Positions 11,149 to 23,570 of a stretch of DNA of 64,000 nucleotides are shown here, one piece after another (the stretch's first letter is position 1; every line of letters starts with the position of its first letter). The notes under the pieces are model-generated. The model ran no database searches, had not been told where the DNA came from, and saw only the letters and a list, made by a program, of their open reading frames with translations. The translations under genes were made by a program, and so were the position numbers. The stretch covers positions 665,833-729,832 of the forward strand of contig JAIXMG010000017.1 in assembly GCA_025201345.1 (NCBI GenBank), given 5' to 3'. This DNA comes from Thamnidium elegans (lineage: Eukaryota; Mucoromycota; Mucoromycetes; Mucorales; Mucoraceae).

Positions 11149-14100
11149 ATGGCAAGTGCATTAGAAACAAGAAGGTAAAGACATTTTGTTTTGTTTTTTA
11201 ATGCAGTAAATAATAAGTCATCAAATACATAAAGGAAAGCATGGGATGTACTATTCAGTGATCCTAATTTATCTTTGAATTCACTTCGACACCGAGCTAT
11301 AGCAGGCACAGTATGTCAAACGGGATTACGTTCAGTCTGTTGGAAGGTAACATAATAAAGAAAGAAAGAAAGAAAGAAAGGGAACTAAAATAGAATGATA
11401 GATATTTCTCGGACATCTTCCTACTCTAGAAGTCTCTACTTGGCCCTCTATACAGTTACAAGAGCGCCAACGTTATACGGACTTGAAACGAAAGTATATT
11501 GATGAACCTGCAGAAAAAATGAATAAGAAGGGAGAAGAAGACCTTACAGATAATAATCCACTTGCATTGAATGAAAGTGTAAAGTATATTATACTACGTT
11601 ATATTTTTTTTTCTAATTTTTGTTTTTGTTGTAGAATCCGTGGCAACAGTTCTTTGCGGACTCGGAAATTCGTAAAGTTATTCGACAAGATGTGGAACGC
11701 ACGTAAGTTTTTTTTTTATTATTATTGTATTTATTTATTCCAAAATATTAAAAGAGAAAGTCAATAGATTTCCTGATGTCGACTTCTTTCGACAAAATGA
11801 TGTTCAGCAGCGTTTAACCGACATTTTATTTATTTACTGCAAGTTAAATCGCGAAGTGTCTTATCGACAAGGTATGCATGAGTTGCTTGCCCCGTTTTAT
11901 TGGATTATTGCTTTGGAAAGTCTAGATACTGCAAATATTGATTATGATCCTACAGAGTAAAGTATATTTCCCCCTTCACTCCTTTTCCTCCGCCCAGAAT
12001 GCATTTATTCATTGTTTCTTTTAATTAGTCCCGCTACAAAGTTAATGACTCAGGTTTTAGACTCAGCCTTCGTGGAGCATGATGCATACATTTTGTTTGA
12101 TAAACTGATGATTTATGGTAAGTCTTGGTATGAATTTAATGACGACGTACCGAGCCGCAAAGCTCAAACAAATACAAAGGTAAATATTATATATACGTTT
12201 TTGCGTACAAATATATACTTACTTTATACTTTAGCCTGATTCCTTGTCTGATAATATACCCAAACCTACTGACGTAAGTTTTTCTAAATTTTTTTTCTTT
12301 GTTACTAATACTAGTACTTCTAACAGAGCGCTAGATTAAATCCAATTGTAATGACATGTCATCGTATTCATCATCAATATCTTCGTACGGTTGACCCACT
12401 CTTGTACAAGCATTTGGAGAACTTTGGTATTGAACCTCAGCTCTATGGCATGTAAGTGTATAATGAATATAACAAATATAATGCATTTACTTATACATTA
12501 GTTTCTTTTTAAGTCGTTGGGTTCGTCTATTGTTTGGTCGAGAATTTGATATTTATGAACTTTTGAAGCTTTGGGATGCCATCTTTGCTCAAGATCCAAC
12601 ACTCAAAATTGTTGATTATATTTGTCTAGTTATATTATTAAGAATGAGAGATCAATGTAAGGTTTTTGTTTTGTTTTGTTTTGTTTCCATGTTTATAGAC
12701 TAAAAATATATTTTTCTAGTGCTTGCGAAAGACTATGCAGAATGCTTAAGTCTATTAATGAGACCTCCTCAAATTACAAAACCAGCATCACTCGTAGAAC
12801 AAGCAAAACATTTACAAGAAAATCTATCTCAAGATGTTACCTTACAAATATTACAACAAAATGACGTTCGAGCGGGAAAAGAACCTCGTACTTCTTTAAC
12901 TGATGGTGTAATTGAATTACCTCCTCAAGTCAATTATACAAAGCGTACACTTCAACACAGAAGTTCTCAAGGATCTAATCTCGATAGCAGTTTCTCTCGA
13001 ATTACAAGTGGAATGATGAAAAACCCTCAAATGAGGGACTTTAATAAAGCTCTTGCTGGTGTCATGGGAAGTGTACAGGTAAAACACACGCACACACACA
13101 TTTACTTCGCTCCCTTTTTTTTAAACCTTTCTTAATAGAAAAATGTAAATACTTTTGGTGAAAATGTTTTAGGACGAAATGAAGGCTTAGGGTCAAGAAG
13201 ATCAACTGTATCATCTGAATTCCCATCGGGTATAGATCGTGTTGCTACTGGTTATAAACAAGAGCGTATTACACCTGTTTCCAAGACTGAGGACCGTTCA
13301 GTAGCGAAATTACAAGCTGTTAATCGACAAATGGGTGATATGATGGCCAAGTGTATTTCCATGCTGGAAAATGAGATATTTTCTCCTTTACCAAAAAGCC
13401 CTTCAATCAAATTCAGAATAGATAAAGCTGAAAAAAATGATACCAAGCCTAATTCTACAGATGATTCTGTAGAAAAGGAACAAGACATAAAAGAAGATGA
13501 CGATGTTGTAGAATACGAAGGGAGCGAGTCTTCGGTTATTCTTAATGATGAGGATGTTCAAATGAAAGAAGAAGAAGAAGGAGTAAATCAAGTTAAGCCA
13601 AATGTAGAGGAGCCAAAAGCACCTGTACAAAACGAAGCATCTATGATTATGGCACTTGCTGGTATTAAACATATTCGTGACGTTTTACTTGGAAAACAAC
13701 AATTCGATTCTAGTGCTATTAATATCAAATTAAACGAACAAACAACTCCAGAGGCTAATCACAGAAGTGACGACTGGAAATGGGATTTAGTAGACCACAA
13801 GGAAGCGGTATTAACCTCTTCTGTTCCCACATTCAACGAGTATTCTCAACCTACAAGAAGACCTGTCTTTATTCCTCAAACTTCTTCATCCATTATATCG
13901 AATGACATGGATTCCAGCCATGCTAAAGATAAACCTCTGCCACCCATCATAGACACTCTTCAAGTTGATCCTACTGTTTTATCGGCCGAGCCTAAACTTT
14001 ATTCTAAGCCAGCGGCTTACATTCCTACTAACCCTACACCACCAAAGCAACCCGTCAAGTACCGTATTGAAGACTTGCTCTCTGACCCTGAGCTTCAATT

Positions 14101-14359
14101 ATCTAGTCCAAAGGCAGCTAATAATACCAAATTCAAATGGATGTTGTTCAGTGAAGTAGAAAACGTGAATTCTTTAAGTCATAGTAATAGTGATTTATTT
14201 AAGTCTAATCAAGTACCTCGTATGTCTCCTAGAAAACACAGTAGTTTCATCATTAACAAAGCAACAACTGTCATTGATCAAACAGGTGAAAATTCTGTCG
14301 ATCCTCTAGACGCAAAGAATGTTGATAACAGAAAAATTTACGATTACGACATGTTTTAA
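11149..14359 (+). CDS. TBC-domain Rab GTPase-activating protein, TBC1D5-like, 869 aa, 11 exons
   Basis: Exons 11149-11174, 11235-11346, 11402-11578, 11635-11702, 11768-11956, 12029-12179, 12235-12273, 12327-12451, 12514-12656, 12720-13078 and 13139-14359 keep frame throughout. The TBC domain spans about residues 20-330. The dual fingers are both present: I-R-Q-D-V-E-R with catalytic Arg127 and Y-R-Q-G with Gln162, so the protein should be an active GAP. The segment L-Y-G-I-R-W-V-R-L-L-F-G-R-E-F is very close to TBC1D5, the retromer-associated GAP acting on Rab7/Ypt7 at endosomes. The C-terminal ~500 residues are acidic and disordered, with a WDLV segment (678-681) after acidic residues that resembles an Atg8-binding LIR. 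The exact Rab target is inference. The first exon is only 26 nt; its ATG was chosen because the splice restores the start of the TBC domain. Confidence 0.88.
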
Positions 14360-14598
14360 AAAACTCTATTTTTTTTTTAATAAAAAAAAAACGTTGATAT
14401 ATTTTCATATGTATATCATTCACATAGGGGGATATTATGCCAAAAAAAGTTGAGTATCTGTAATGCAACTTATTAAACGAAACAAGAATATGAAAAACGA
14501 ATGGCATGCAAAGCAAAATAAAAATAAAAAATAAAAAAAAGAAGGCGGGGAATACAGGATGAATAAGAGAATAAACGTATGATATAAAACAAAAACTA

Positions 14599-16451
14599 TT
14601 AACAAGCAGGAAGATAAGCTCTGCAAACAGGACATTCTAATTTGATTCGCATCCACTATTATATACTGGACGGTTAGCTGCGCGTATATATATATATAGA
14701 TATATATATGTATATATAAAGAACTTACTCTCTCAAGGCATTCAGTATGGAACATGTGGTGACAAGGTGTCATCATGTATGTAGTTCTCGATAATACATT
14801 CAATCCTGTATGTTTACTGGCACTTGTATCTATTGGTAACATACAAATAGCGCAGTCTCTAGACTGAAGATTTGATTTAGTATCAGCATCTTCATCCCCA
14901 TTTGGTAAAGTTTCTTCATCATCCGTAGAAAATATTGGGTGATAATTATAGGTTTGAGGTAAGTACTAGAGAGCAATTTTTTAGCCTTAAAAAAAAAGAG
15001 AGAGATAATGTAAAAACTTACCTTTGACGGTACAAAGAATCGCGGACCAAAGGCATCTTGAAGAAGTAAAATAACTACTTGCAACGCAATATAACCTACT
15101 AATAACCAAACCCAAGGTGTTGTTTCATGTCCAATTATATTGTCAGGACAGCCATAAAAATATAATGGTACAGATAAGCGAGTTATACTCATAACAAAAA
15201 TGTAACGATGACTCAACGGGTGTCTACAACCTCTAAATACATTTCGCACAATCTGAGGTACCCAGAATGAATAAAATATAAATCCAAGCGTACTTACAAT
15301 TATATTCTGGACAAAAGCAGATCTGGTAACAGATTGATAGAACAAAAATAATCCCAACAGTAATACAGCATCTGTAAAAAAAAATTAGTATAGTACCAAT
15401 AATCATAATTTAAGTAAATATTTACATAATCTATAATAAAGAAATGTTATATCACGTTGAGGGTTTGATTCTTCATTTGTATTTGGTCTTCTAACATTAG
15501 CAATTGGTAATATATTTTCGGTATCAGGTGAACGATTACCATTACCAAGTTCAGGAATAGGTGAAGGTGGTGTACTCGGTCGAATAGACTCAGGTCTTTG
15601 AATTCTCCATACTACGAGTAGGTAACGCATTCCGAAAATTGATACCAATACAAAAGTGAAAAATGCAGTAGTTGCAAATGGTATAAATACATTTTCGATT
15701 ACTACACCAGTAGTCAAATATAATAAACATTGATATCCATCCATAACTGCCTGCATAGCAATTGTCCAATAAGAAACATTTGAAACACTCTATTGTAAAA
15801 ATAAATTATGTTAGATAATTGATAAAAGTAATATAAAAAAACATACAGAAGGTGTTGGAGTGTGTTCCATTTGATGGATTAACGAAAATATTTGGATCAC
15901 TGCAATAACACTAGCAATACCTGCATAAGTAACAGCCTTACTGTAATATTTTTCAATCTTGATACCAGGTTGTTTACTACTAGATAATAAAAACCAACAA
16001 TTAGGAGAAAACATTTCCGAAGAAAGTAAAAGTGGAGGAGGACTAATGGTAGAAGCACCTTGAGGGAATTCCAATTCTGTAATTTAAAATAAAAAAAATG
16101 AGCATGAATATAGTTGTATTTAAACAGCAAGAAAAATACCTCTTTCATAGTCAAGTAATTCTGACATTTTGATATTAGAAGGAACAGGATGAAGCTGTGC
16201 AAAAATTTGAAAGTTACACGAAAATGGTGCAGAATTCGAACGATCTTCATAGTGGTTAATTTAAGCACAAAAGAGATATGCGATATAAATTTACCTGATT
16301 CGCCGTCTGTTGGTTGCCAATCCCAGTACTTTTCCCTTTCTACTTCACCCATTCTTTTATCAAGCTGTTCGTCAATTATTAGTCTTGTAGATTCAAGGGT
16401 CTCATTTGTTGGTAACATGTGTAATAAATCTTCGAGTGGAATTGATTTACT

Positions 16452-16483
<32 letters not shown>

Positions 16484-17328
16484 TTGTTAAATATTACGCA
16501 ATAATAATAATCATATATACATTTACCCATCAGGAACTACCATTAAATAAAGTGACCCGTTACTTAAAAAGTGAACACCTCCTGCCAGCAGTAAGGCTCC
16601 ATAATCACTTTTCTCGTGATCTTTTATTCGAATGTATCCCTATTATAGTTACTTCAACACATATGCAATAACAATAACAACAACAAAAAATTACCTCTAT
16701 ATAGTTTATATCTTCATTATTTGTTGACATTGCTTTCAAATTAATAGAAAATAAACCAGGTCCATCAAACTTAAAATTACTTCTCGCTTCTTCTATTTCA
16801 GTCTTGTTTACTGTACGTGGAATACTAATATTGTGGTTTTCCCATTGACCTTTTTTTTTAAAAAAAAAAAAGCATAATATAATCAATAAACACGTGTTAT
16901 ATGGTATGATATATATATATATTTTTCAAGTAATACCTCTGAATATACCAGTGATATTATGATAATAGTGTGATGTAGGAGATTCTTGAATAGACCTTAA
17001 ATTTTTTAATGGAGTCAAAACTGAAGTTGGTAAAGGCTTTTATATAAAACGTTAGCGACCACACTTTATCCTTCTTTTTTATTATTATTGTAATTACATG
17101 AGTAACGTTAACGCCAAAAGTCATGTTATTTAATATTTCCTTTTCCTGCTTTAATTCTTCAAGTAAATCAGCCTTCGTCGGCTTTCCATTTCTAACAGAA
17201 CTATCGTCTGAAAAGTTAAAGAATAGCAGAGAAAAGAGAAATAATAGCATGTAAAAACTGGAACGATTCATTTGGTTTCGTTGTGCAGCTCCTTGTTGAT
17301 CATTTTCTGGTGCTGTCGTAGTTTCCAT
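14599..17328 (-). CDS. TUL1: Golgi/endosome transmembrane RING E3 ligase, Tul1/Dsc1 family, 698 aa, 11 exons
   Basis: Exons on the minus strand: 17098-17328, 16937-17036, 16695-16849, 16527-16639, 16295-16449, 16140-16244, 15847-16076, 15426-15789, 15022-15371, 14729-14965 and 14599-14655. All junctions keep frame and give 698 aa, near the length of fission yeast Dsc1. The family is the catalytic subunit of the Dsc complex, which ubiquitinates membrane proteins in Golgi, endosome and vacuole and, in many fungi, activates SREBP. An N-terminal hydrophobic segment (residues ~25-40) precedes a luminal domain, followed by about seven membrane helices (~285-600) and a C-terminal RING-H2 beginning C639-A-I-C642 and finishing with T-P-C-H-H-M-F-H-T-E-C-L-E-R-W and C-P-V-C. 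The last intron falls inside the RING, right before the conserved Trp. The gene is convergent with the RabGAP. Confidence 0.93.
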
Positions 17329-17516
17329 CCCTGTTTTTTTTTTTTTTTTTTGTTTAAACAAAAAAGAAATCAAAGCAAAACAAAATGTTTTATTTTTACA
17401 TTTTTTTTAAGCGGAGTCTACGATGAGATGTCGTCATGGAAACACATAAAAAAAACTAGTTTTGTGTTTTTCTCTTTTTCATTTTTTTCATCTTTTTCTT
17501 AAAAATAAAATAAAGT

Positions 17517-18882
17517 ATGTCTATGACTGATAACGTAACTCCCATTAAAATTGCTGTTGCATCTGTTGAAGAGCCAATAATCACCGATAGCTTAATTGAA
17601 CAAGCTCCCCAGATAGAAAAGATGAATCATGGACAAACCCCCGAACCTGTCAATAAACCTATCTTACAAGATGAACAAGAACCTGTTTTCGGTAATACAA
17701 TCCCTTCCATTTCTACTGAAAGGATACACTCTCATGATAGCAACACTCCTGCCTTTTTCGAAACAACTTTGGATGGTTTAGCTTCTATTTCATCAAAATT
17801 CAATCCTATTGCCCAAAAAATTGGCAAGGGAGTAGGTCGACTGAGACAGGTATTTGCTTAAAAAAAAGAAAAAAAAATAGTCGCTTATACTTTTTTAATA
17901 AAACATAGTATGCCGAAGAAAAAATTGGTACCGCAGAAGATATTACTGACCTGCCTCAAGAATACAAGGACTTAGAAAAGGTATAATTTTAGGTCTACAA
18001 AAATTCGCTTTTGATGCAATAAATTAATATACGTATTTCTTTTTTCTTTTTTTTTATGTAACAGCATGTTGACTTACTTACCCAACTTCATCTTAATTTT
18101 CTTAAAGTAGCTAAAACATACAACACACCTGCCTATGATTATCCGGCCCAATTTCAAGAATCATTAATAGGTTTCACTAGTACAGTGACTAACCAAATTC
18201 AACAATTATCAAAGTCAGTCTCCGATCGTGCACAGACTGAATCACCTACAATTGCAACTGTAAATAAAACTGATCGCCCCCAGTCACTTTACCATGCTCT
18301 TGGTCGCGTTTCCTTGCAAGGTTCTCAGGATATTGGTAAAGGTGAAGCATTAGGTGCTACTCTCGATAAATTTGGTGCTGTATCTGAAAGATTAGGTAAT
18401 GCTCGATTAACTATGGATCATGAAATCGTATCCAGGTTCAATGCACCTCTTCAAGCCAGACTTAAAACTTCTATTGGAGCTGCTATGAAAGCAAGACGAA
18501 ATGTTCAAGAAAAGAGATTAGCTCTTGATGCTGCAAAAACACATTATAGAGAATCAGGTAGAGAAAAATTAGACTCTGCTCGTTTAGAAGTAGAACAAGC
18601 AGAAGATCAATTTGTTGGTGCCGTAGAAGAATCAACTCATGCAATGAAGATTGTATTAGAAGATGTAAGTATTTTTTTTTAAAAAAAAAAGTACCTTAAA
18701 ATTATCTAACGATTAGATTCTTCTTTAAGCCTGAGATCTTGCGTGATTTAGCTTATTTTGCTCAAATTCAACTCTCCTTCTTTAAGGAAGCCCAAGATCT
18801 ACTCACAGGTTTAGTGTCTCAGCTTGAAGAGATTAGAGTAACTCAAGAATCAGTCTATAGAGGTCTAGATGATGCGGAGTAA
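17517..18882 (+). CDS. BAR-domain protein of the GVP36 / BAR_2 type, 385 aa
   Basis: Exons 17517-17849, 17909-17980, 18065-18664 and 18730-18882 join in phase 0 to 385 aa. After a disordered, acidic N-terminus (~80 residues) comes F-F-E-T-T-L-D-G-L-A-S-I-S-S-K-F-N-P-I-A-Q-K-I in which an amphipathic helix is plausible, then a long heptad-rich three-helix region (residues ~110-380) with the typical Q-L-H-L-N-F-L-K-V-A-K-T-Y and Q-I-Q-L-S-F-F-K-E-A-Q segments of fungal Gvp36-like BAR domains. Such proteins bind curved Golgi and vacuolar membranes and take part in vesicle traffic and endocytosis. It is divergent from the TUL1-type ligase, with only 188 bp between start codons, so the two genes share a promoter region and, by inference, both act in Golgi-endosome traffic. 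Confidence 0.88.
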
Positions 18883-20295
18883 TTTTTTTAATGCACATTT
18901 TTTATTACAAATATATAAACCTTTCTTTCTTTAAATTAATAAATAAGGTACACACTTCGACATTAATGTTAGATTTTTAAAACCATTTCACTATCTTTTT
19001 ATTTAAAGCCGTTTCAATGTCTTAGTGGGGGAATTAAAAGACTGGTATTTCACACACGTCGAATATTTTCGTGATTTTTGGTTTAGAGCTATTTTATTGG
19101 ACAAGAGCGCAATTTTTTTTTTTGAAGAGATAGATTTTGTGCTGTTGTAAGGGGTCTTTTCGTACCTATTGTTTTTATAAACTACTATATTCAATTCTCT
19201 TCTTGACTATAATAACCAACTCCAGACTTTCTAGGAGAGATTATGACTTCAAAAATAAATATGGGGAAAAGGACTTAATTTTATTTATATTATATGTTTT
19301 TCTGATTTATATTTGATTCCTATATCACCTGATGTTACTCAGTTACACACTATATCTAGAGTTACCTGATTAATTCTGGACTACTACAGCAGTTTTATAA
19401 CCTGATTCGTGACTGATTGTTTTTGGTCAATCTGGTGATTTTCAATTTCTTTTTTATTCCTCATTTTATTCTCAGCAGACATTTTAAGTAAAAAATGTCA
19501 TACCTTTTCGTAGCTTAGTTTTACTTTATTCTTATTCTTTTATCTTTATTTTTATCTTCTTTTATTACCTAAGATCAATTGGTGCCAATCTGTAGTGGTA
19601 AATTTACTATAGTTTGTCTCTTTATTTTATTATAACTAACTATCCTTTAGTTGGACCTATTTTTTAATAAAAGTATCTTTTTAAGTCCATTGTGTAGTAT
19701 TGGGCTGAGATCAGTTAAGAAGGTAGAGCGGTGTTAGACAGGACTTGGAGTTAAGGGTCTAACTATTTTAAAGAAAGAATAAAATAAAAGTTATGTATTT
19801 TCTACATATATTGTTATATCCAACCAGTGTGCTAGAGGTTGTATGTAATCTTCTCTGATACGTTATTGCAACAAAATACTATGAGAACTTAAGGCTAAAG
19901 TTACACGAAAAAGATACAGTAAAAATAACAGAAAGGATCAAGAGGACTGATTTATTATTTATAGGGAGTAAATTGATAACCCGTCAGAGTGGTACCAACT
20001 TCGCCACAAGGGTCCTAATTAGAAGACGAGTTGACAGCCTGTCGTCTACGTTTTCTAATTATCGGTGAAGAGTTGTCTTCCATTATTCCAGTTGTTGCTT
20101 CAGCGGCTTCATGAGATTTAATTGTCCTTGGCCCGAGTCATATACTTTTTAATATTATTGGCATTTACTGGGCTTGTGTGATATTGACAGAGTAAATATC
20201 AAAAAAGAAAAATAAAAAGAAAAGTTTATCAGACTGAAAGAGATTACACAGTGTTTAAACAAGTATACCAGCAGGCATTGGATATGATCGACAAT
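18883..20295. other. long AT-rich spacer, no gene recognised
   Basis: About 1.4 kb without a supported exon on either strand. It marks the end of the compact host gene block; everything to the right until 29.2 kb is repeat-derived or unassigned. Confidence 0.5.
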
Positions 20296-22516
20296 CACTA
20301 AGGCGAGCCAGAGCGATAATATCTAAGCGGTGGCGGTTGTGGAAGCGTTGTATCGCTTACACAAGCGGTATCGCTAAAATTTGGCAGGGAAAAAAAAAAT
20401 TATCGATGGAATTTCAATTTCCTTCTTTTTAATTACAGCTTTTGCTCATTTTCTCCAAATAGAAAAAAAAAGAATGCTAACAAAATTCTAATTTTTTTAA
20501 AAAAAAAAGGATTCAGCGGTCAAGGAAGCGATAGCGCTCCATTTATCGCTATATAATATATATTTTTTTTATGTGGATTACTTTGTTAAAGTTAATATTC
20601 CGCTCTAGTGAGTTCTTATATAAAGCAAGTATTTTTTTTTAATAAACGCCCTTATATTCTACTTTTTTTTTTTTTTTACTTGCTCTTTTAATTCGCAATA
20701 CATACCGCTAACTGTAATAAAATAAAGACCTCTTACTGGTGTTGACACTAAAGATAATGCTAAAAAACCCCTTTTTTTTTACGACGAGAAACATAAAAAA
20801 ATGTTGCTGCAAAAAGATTGAAGAAAGAAAACAATTAAGATGACGATAACTATATACCAGTTTGCCGCGTGTGAAGAACTAAAGCTTACTTTGAGAAACA
20901 TTCATGTTACAAATGTTTTTTTTGATTTCAATGTATATTAAAATAATTATAAAAACAAGCTTCGCTATTTTTATTTATTTTAATTACATATCATCAAAAA
21001 CCATAAATACACAAATAAAAAATAAAATAAAATTACATTTTATTTTCAATTTTATTTATATATTTATTAACATAATCGTTTCTCTTTGGTTGGAAGAGAC
21101 TATTGTCCAATATGGCATGTAGACGGTCGACGAAGAAACGGCTGCAAGGGAACAAGATGCAAATGATAGGTACAATAACACCAATGCCTTGACAATCTTG
21201 TTCTGTCGTACCAAGTATGCGGATAAGGGTCTTGACTTTCTCTGGAGTGGATTAAGCGCGGATGAGCAGGTCACTACAAGCTTTGTGGTCGAATACATTG
21301 TCTTGGAGACATTGACAATTGAAGCTTGTTTGCCCTTGAGTCTTGTTCTTGACTCTTGGGTAACGTTTCATTTGCTGTCCGTTGCTATCCCGTAATGATG
21401 GAAAAAGAAAGAAGAACAAGAGACCAGTCATAAGTTATTTGTTAATTGTTTATAAATATCAGTATTATTCACCTTTTTTTTAAATTGTATTATTAGGTTG
21501 ACGTTGGGGAGGAAAGTTTTGAGGAGTCTTTTTCAATTTCAAACTTACAAGAAATTGATTCCCAACAGGTAAGTATTGCTGAAAAAAGAAGACTTGCTGA
21601 GGACAGAGATGATGGCAGTTCCACCCAGCGAAGACGTTATTGATTGGTTTTTTTTCGGTTTTTTTAAAAAAAAACTATAAATACTTCTATTTTCTTTCCT
21701 TTTCCTTTTCCTTTTTTTCGTCACTTCCTTTTTCTTTTTTCTTCTTTTCGATAAAATAAAATAAAGTCCTTTTGTTCTTGGACTTTGTACATCTTGTGTC
21801 ATGTCAGTCATGTCATAATTTTTTGAAATGAGGTAAGATGAATAGTCACTTACTATAATTAAATAGCTATAACACTAAATTATTCTTACTTTATCTATCT
21901 AGTATTTCTGTTACTACTTACAATATATAGGGCTTTACTGTAAGACCTTTTGCTATCGGCCAGACTAATTTGGTTCTAATAATGTAACTATATGCTTAAA
22001 TTTAAACTTACACTGTATTCTGACGCTTTTTTTTTACTCAATACATTGATAGCTTATTTCTCAAGAGTATTGCTTTTATCTTCCACGTTGTTGGCCGTGC
22101 TTTATTTACTTTTTGCTTATATAAAAAATAAGACCGAACTATAAAATACATATACCTTCCTCTTCTGTATACAATGTAGAATAACAACAAAATCCACATA
22201 TAAATAATAGATTGCACTTTTTTTTTTTCATATAATTTTTTTTTTTTATTTAATAAATCTATATTACAAAATGTACTATAATATTGCCGTTTTATTAAAT
22301 AACTATTTTATTCCATAACCTTTTACTGGATCCGATATATACTGCAATGCTTTTTTTTTTATTAATGGACAAAAATTATTGGGATTTAAATAAACTCAAA
22401 CGATAAAGCTGTGTTTTAACGCCATCGATAATTGTAGGGTTATCGCTGTTTTTTAGCGATGCCGATTAGCGGTAGCGATAAACGAAGCGATGTGATCGCT
22501 GGGGCTCGCCTTGGTA
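20296..22516. mobile_element. inverted-repeat element E1 with CACTAAGGCGAGCC-type ends
   Basis: The left end CACTAAGGCGAGCCAGAGCG (20296) is matched in inverted orientation by the right end around 22501-22516, whose complement reads TACCAAGGCGAGCC followed by AGCGAT. Inside each end, for about 250 bp on the left and 130 bp on the right, AGCGAT / ATCGCT motifs are scattered in both orientations (for example TATCGCTTACAC, GCGGTATCGCTA, GCGATAGCGC, TTAGCGATGCCG). A CACTA start plus reiterated subterminal motifs is the layout of CACTA/EnSpm elements, whose transposase binds such arrays. No transposase is seen inside; a spliced small ORF lies at 20840-21643. A clear target duplication is not visible. 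Confidence 0.6.
20840..21643 (+). CDS. candidate spliced ORF carried by element E1, 158 aa, unknown function
   Basis: Exons 20840-20932, 21123-21359 and 21497-21643 join in phase 0 with GT-AG introns (190 and 137 bp). The GC content of the exons is visibly higher than that of the surrounding AT-rich DNA and the exons are free of stops, whereas the introns contain many. The product has no known motif I can name; it contains an acidic, Asp-rich stretch at the start of exon 2, a hydrophobic middle (V-V-E-Y-I-V-L-E-T-L-T-I-E-A-C) and a basic end (S-T-Q-R-R-R-Y). It sits centrally between the inverted ends of E1, so it may be cargo, a regulator, or a captured host gene fragment. Exon 1 is the least certain part. 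Confidence 0.42.
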
Positions 22517-23070
22517 TTATACCAAGTGTAGCAGTATTTTTTACAAATTTGTTTTATCGTGTCAATAATAAAAAAAAAATAAAGAACACCCAATAAAATA
22601 GCATTATTTCTTTTTCGTGCACTAAAAAAAATAAAAACTTCCTTGTGTCAGAAAAGAAAAAGGATTCATGTATTAAATAAACCAATCGAAACACACTAGC
22701 CAACAAGACATTACGTTAAATATGCTTAAGACAGCTACACTACTTATAATATAATACTTTCATATCGTCAAAAAAAAACAATTTTTTTTACGATCAAAAT
22801 AAATATTATCATTATTAAAGAAAAAACTCCAATTTTTTTTATCATATATTTACTTCTTAATTAAAAGAAATGGCAAGTGATGCATATGCCTCTTGGAGAA
22901 TACTTGACCGAATCAAAAGAGATGAAAATAGCTATTGGTTCTTAAAGAAAGCAATGTCTATATAAAAATAACTATTGGTTCTTTGAAAAATCAATTTCCA
23001 TGTAAATAAAAGATATATAATAAGAGCGGCATTTTGGATTATGATTAAATTCATCAACGCTTTTTTCTAT
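22517..23070. other. spacer between repeat-derived blocks
   Basis: Very AT-rich, no exon supported. A near-direct repeat of AATAGCTATTGGTTCTT-like sequence occurs at 22926-22943 and 22966-22983. Confidence 0.4.
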
Positions 23071-23073
23071 CAT

Positions 23074-23176
23074 GTCTAATAACCGCAAAAGAAAAATCAA
23101 TTGTGATTGTTTAGTTTGCGATGGTGCATGTGTAACATTTAGTACGGCAAGAGATCACAAAGAGGAAAAAACTTAA
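23074..23176 (+). pseudogene. short Cys-rich N-terminal exon of a possible CACTA-type transposase
   Basis: ATG at 23074 opens a 33-codon frame with C-D-C-L-V-C-D-G-A-C and a later R-D-H, i.e. C-x-C-x2-C followed by R-x-H. Compact Cys/His heads of this kind precede tnp2-like transposases in several fungi (recalled family knowledge, not searched). It stops early and no DDE part follows before 23351, so it is a remnant at best. Confidence 0.3.
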
Positions 23177-23350
23177 AGATAGTCTTGTGGCACCTAGTCT
23201 TGTGGCATCCACTAGTATAATAACAGATGGTAACGTAGAATTATAATATTTTGAAAAATTTAAAGCATTACTTATAAAGCTTTTAGAAATAGATACATTA
23301 TCTTTTTTTTTATCTATATATCAATGTACTAATACGTTATTAAGATGACG

Positions 23351-23570
23351 ACACTAAGGCGAGCAGAAATGATAAATTTATCATCACTGCTAATCAGTGA
23401 TGATTGAATTATCATTGCTGATAAATTTATCATTAATGATTAAGATTTATCACTGACGATTAGGATTATCATTGATGATTGGGACTATCATCAGTGCTTG
23501 ATTTATCATCAGTGATAATAATTTATCATTAATGATTCAGCTACCAATATCGCTAGTTTAACCTTAATAA
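23351..23570. mobile_element. end E2 of the CACTAAGGCGAG family with a palindrome array
   Basis: CACTAAGGCGAGC at 23351-23363 repeats the first 13 bases of E1. The next ~200 bp is an array of short palindromic or near-palindromic motifs in which ATCA and TGAT alternate (for example GATAAATTTATC at 23370-23381, then ATCAGTGATGAT, CATTAATGAT, CATTGATGAT, CATCAGTGAT). The array motif differs from the AGCGAT motif of E1, although the terminal 13 bp are the same. No matching opposite end was found nearby, so this may be a solo end or a truncated copy. Confidence 0.5.

Noticed and set aside
23351..23570. CRISPR-like array
   Set aside because: The repeated words are short palindromes of variable spacing without regular unique spacers, and the genome is eukaryotic; it is a transposon subterminal array.
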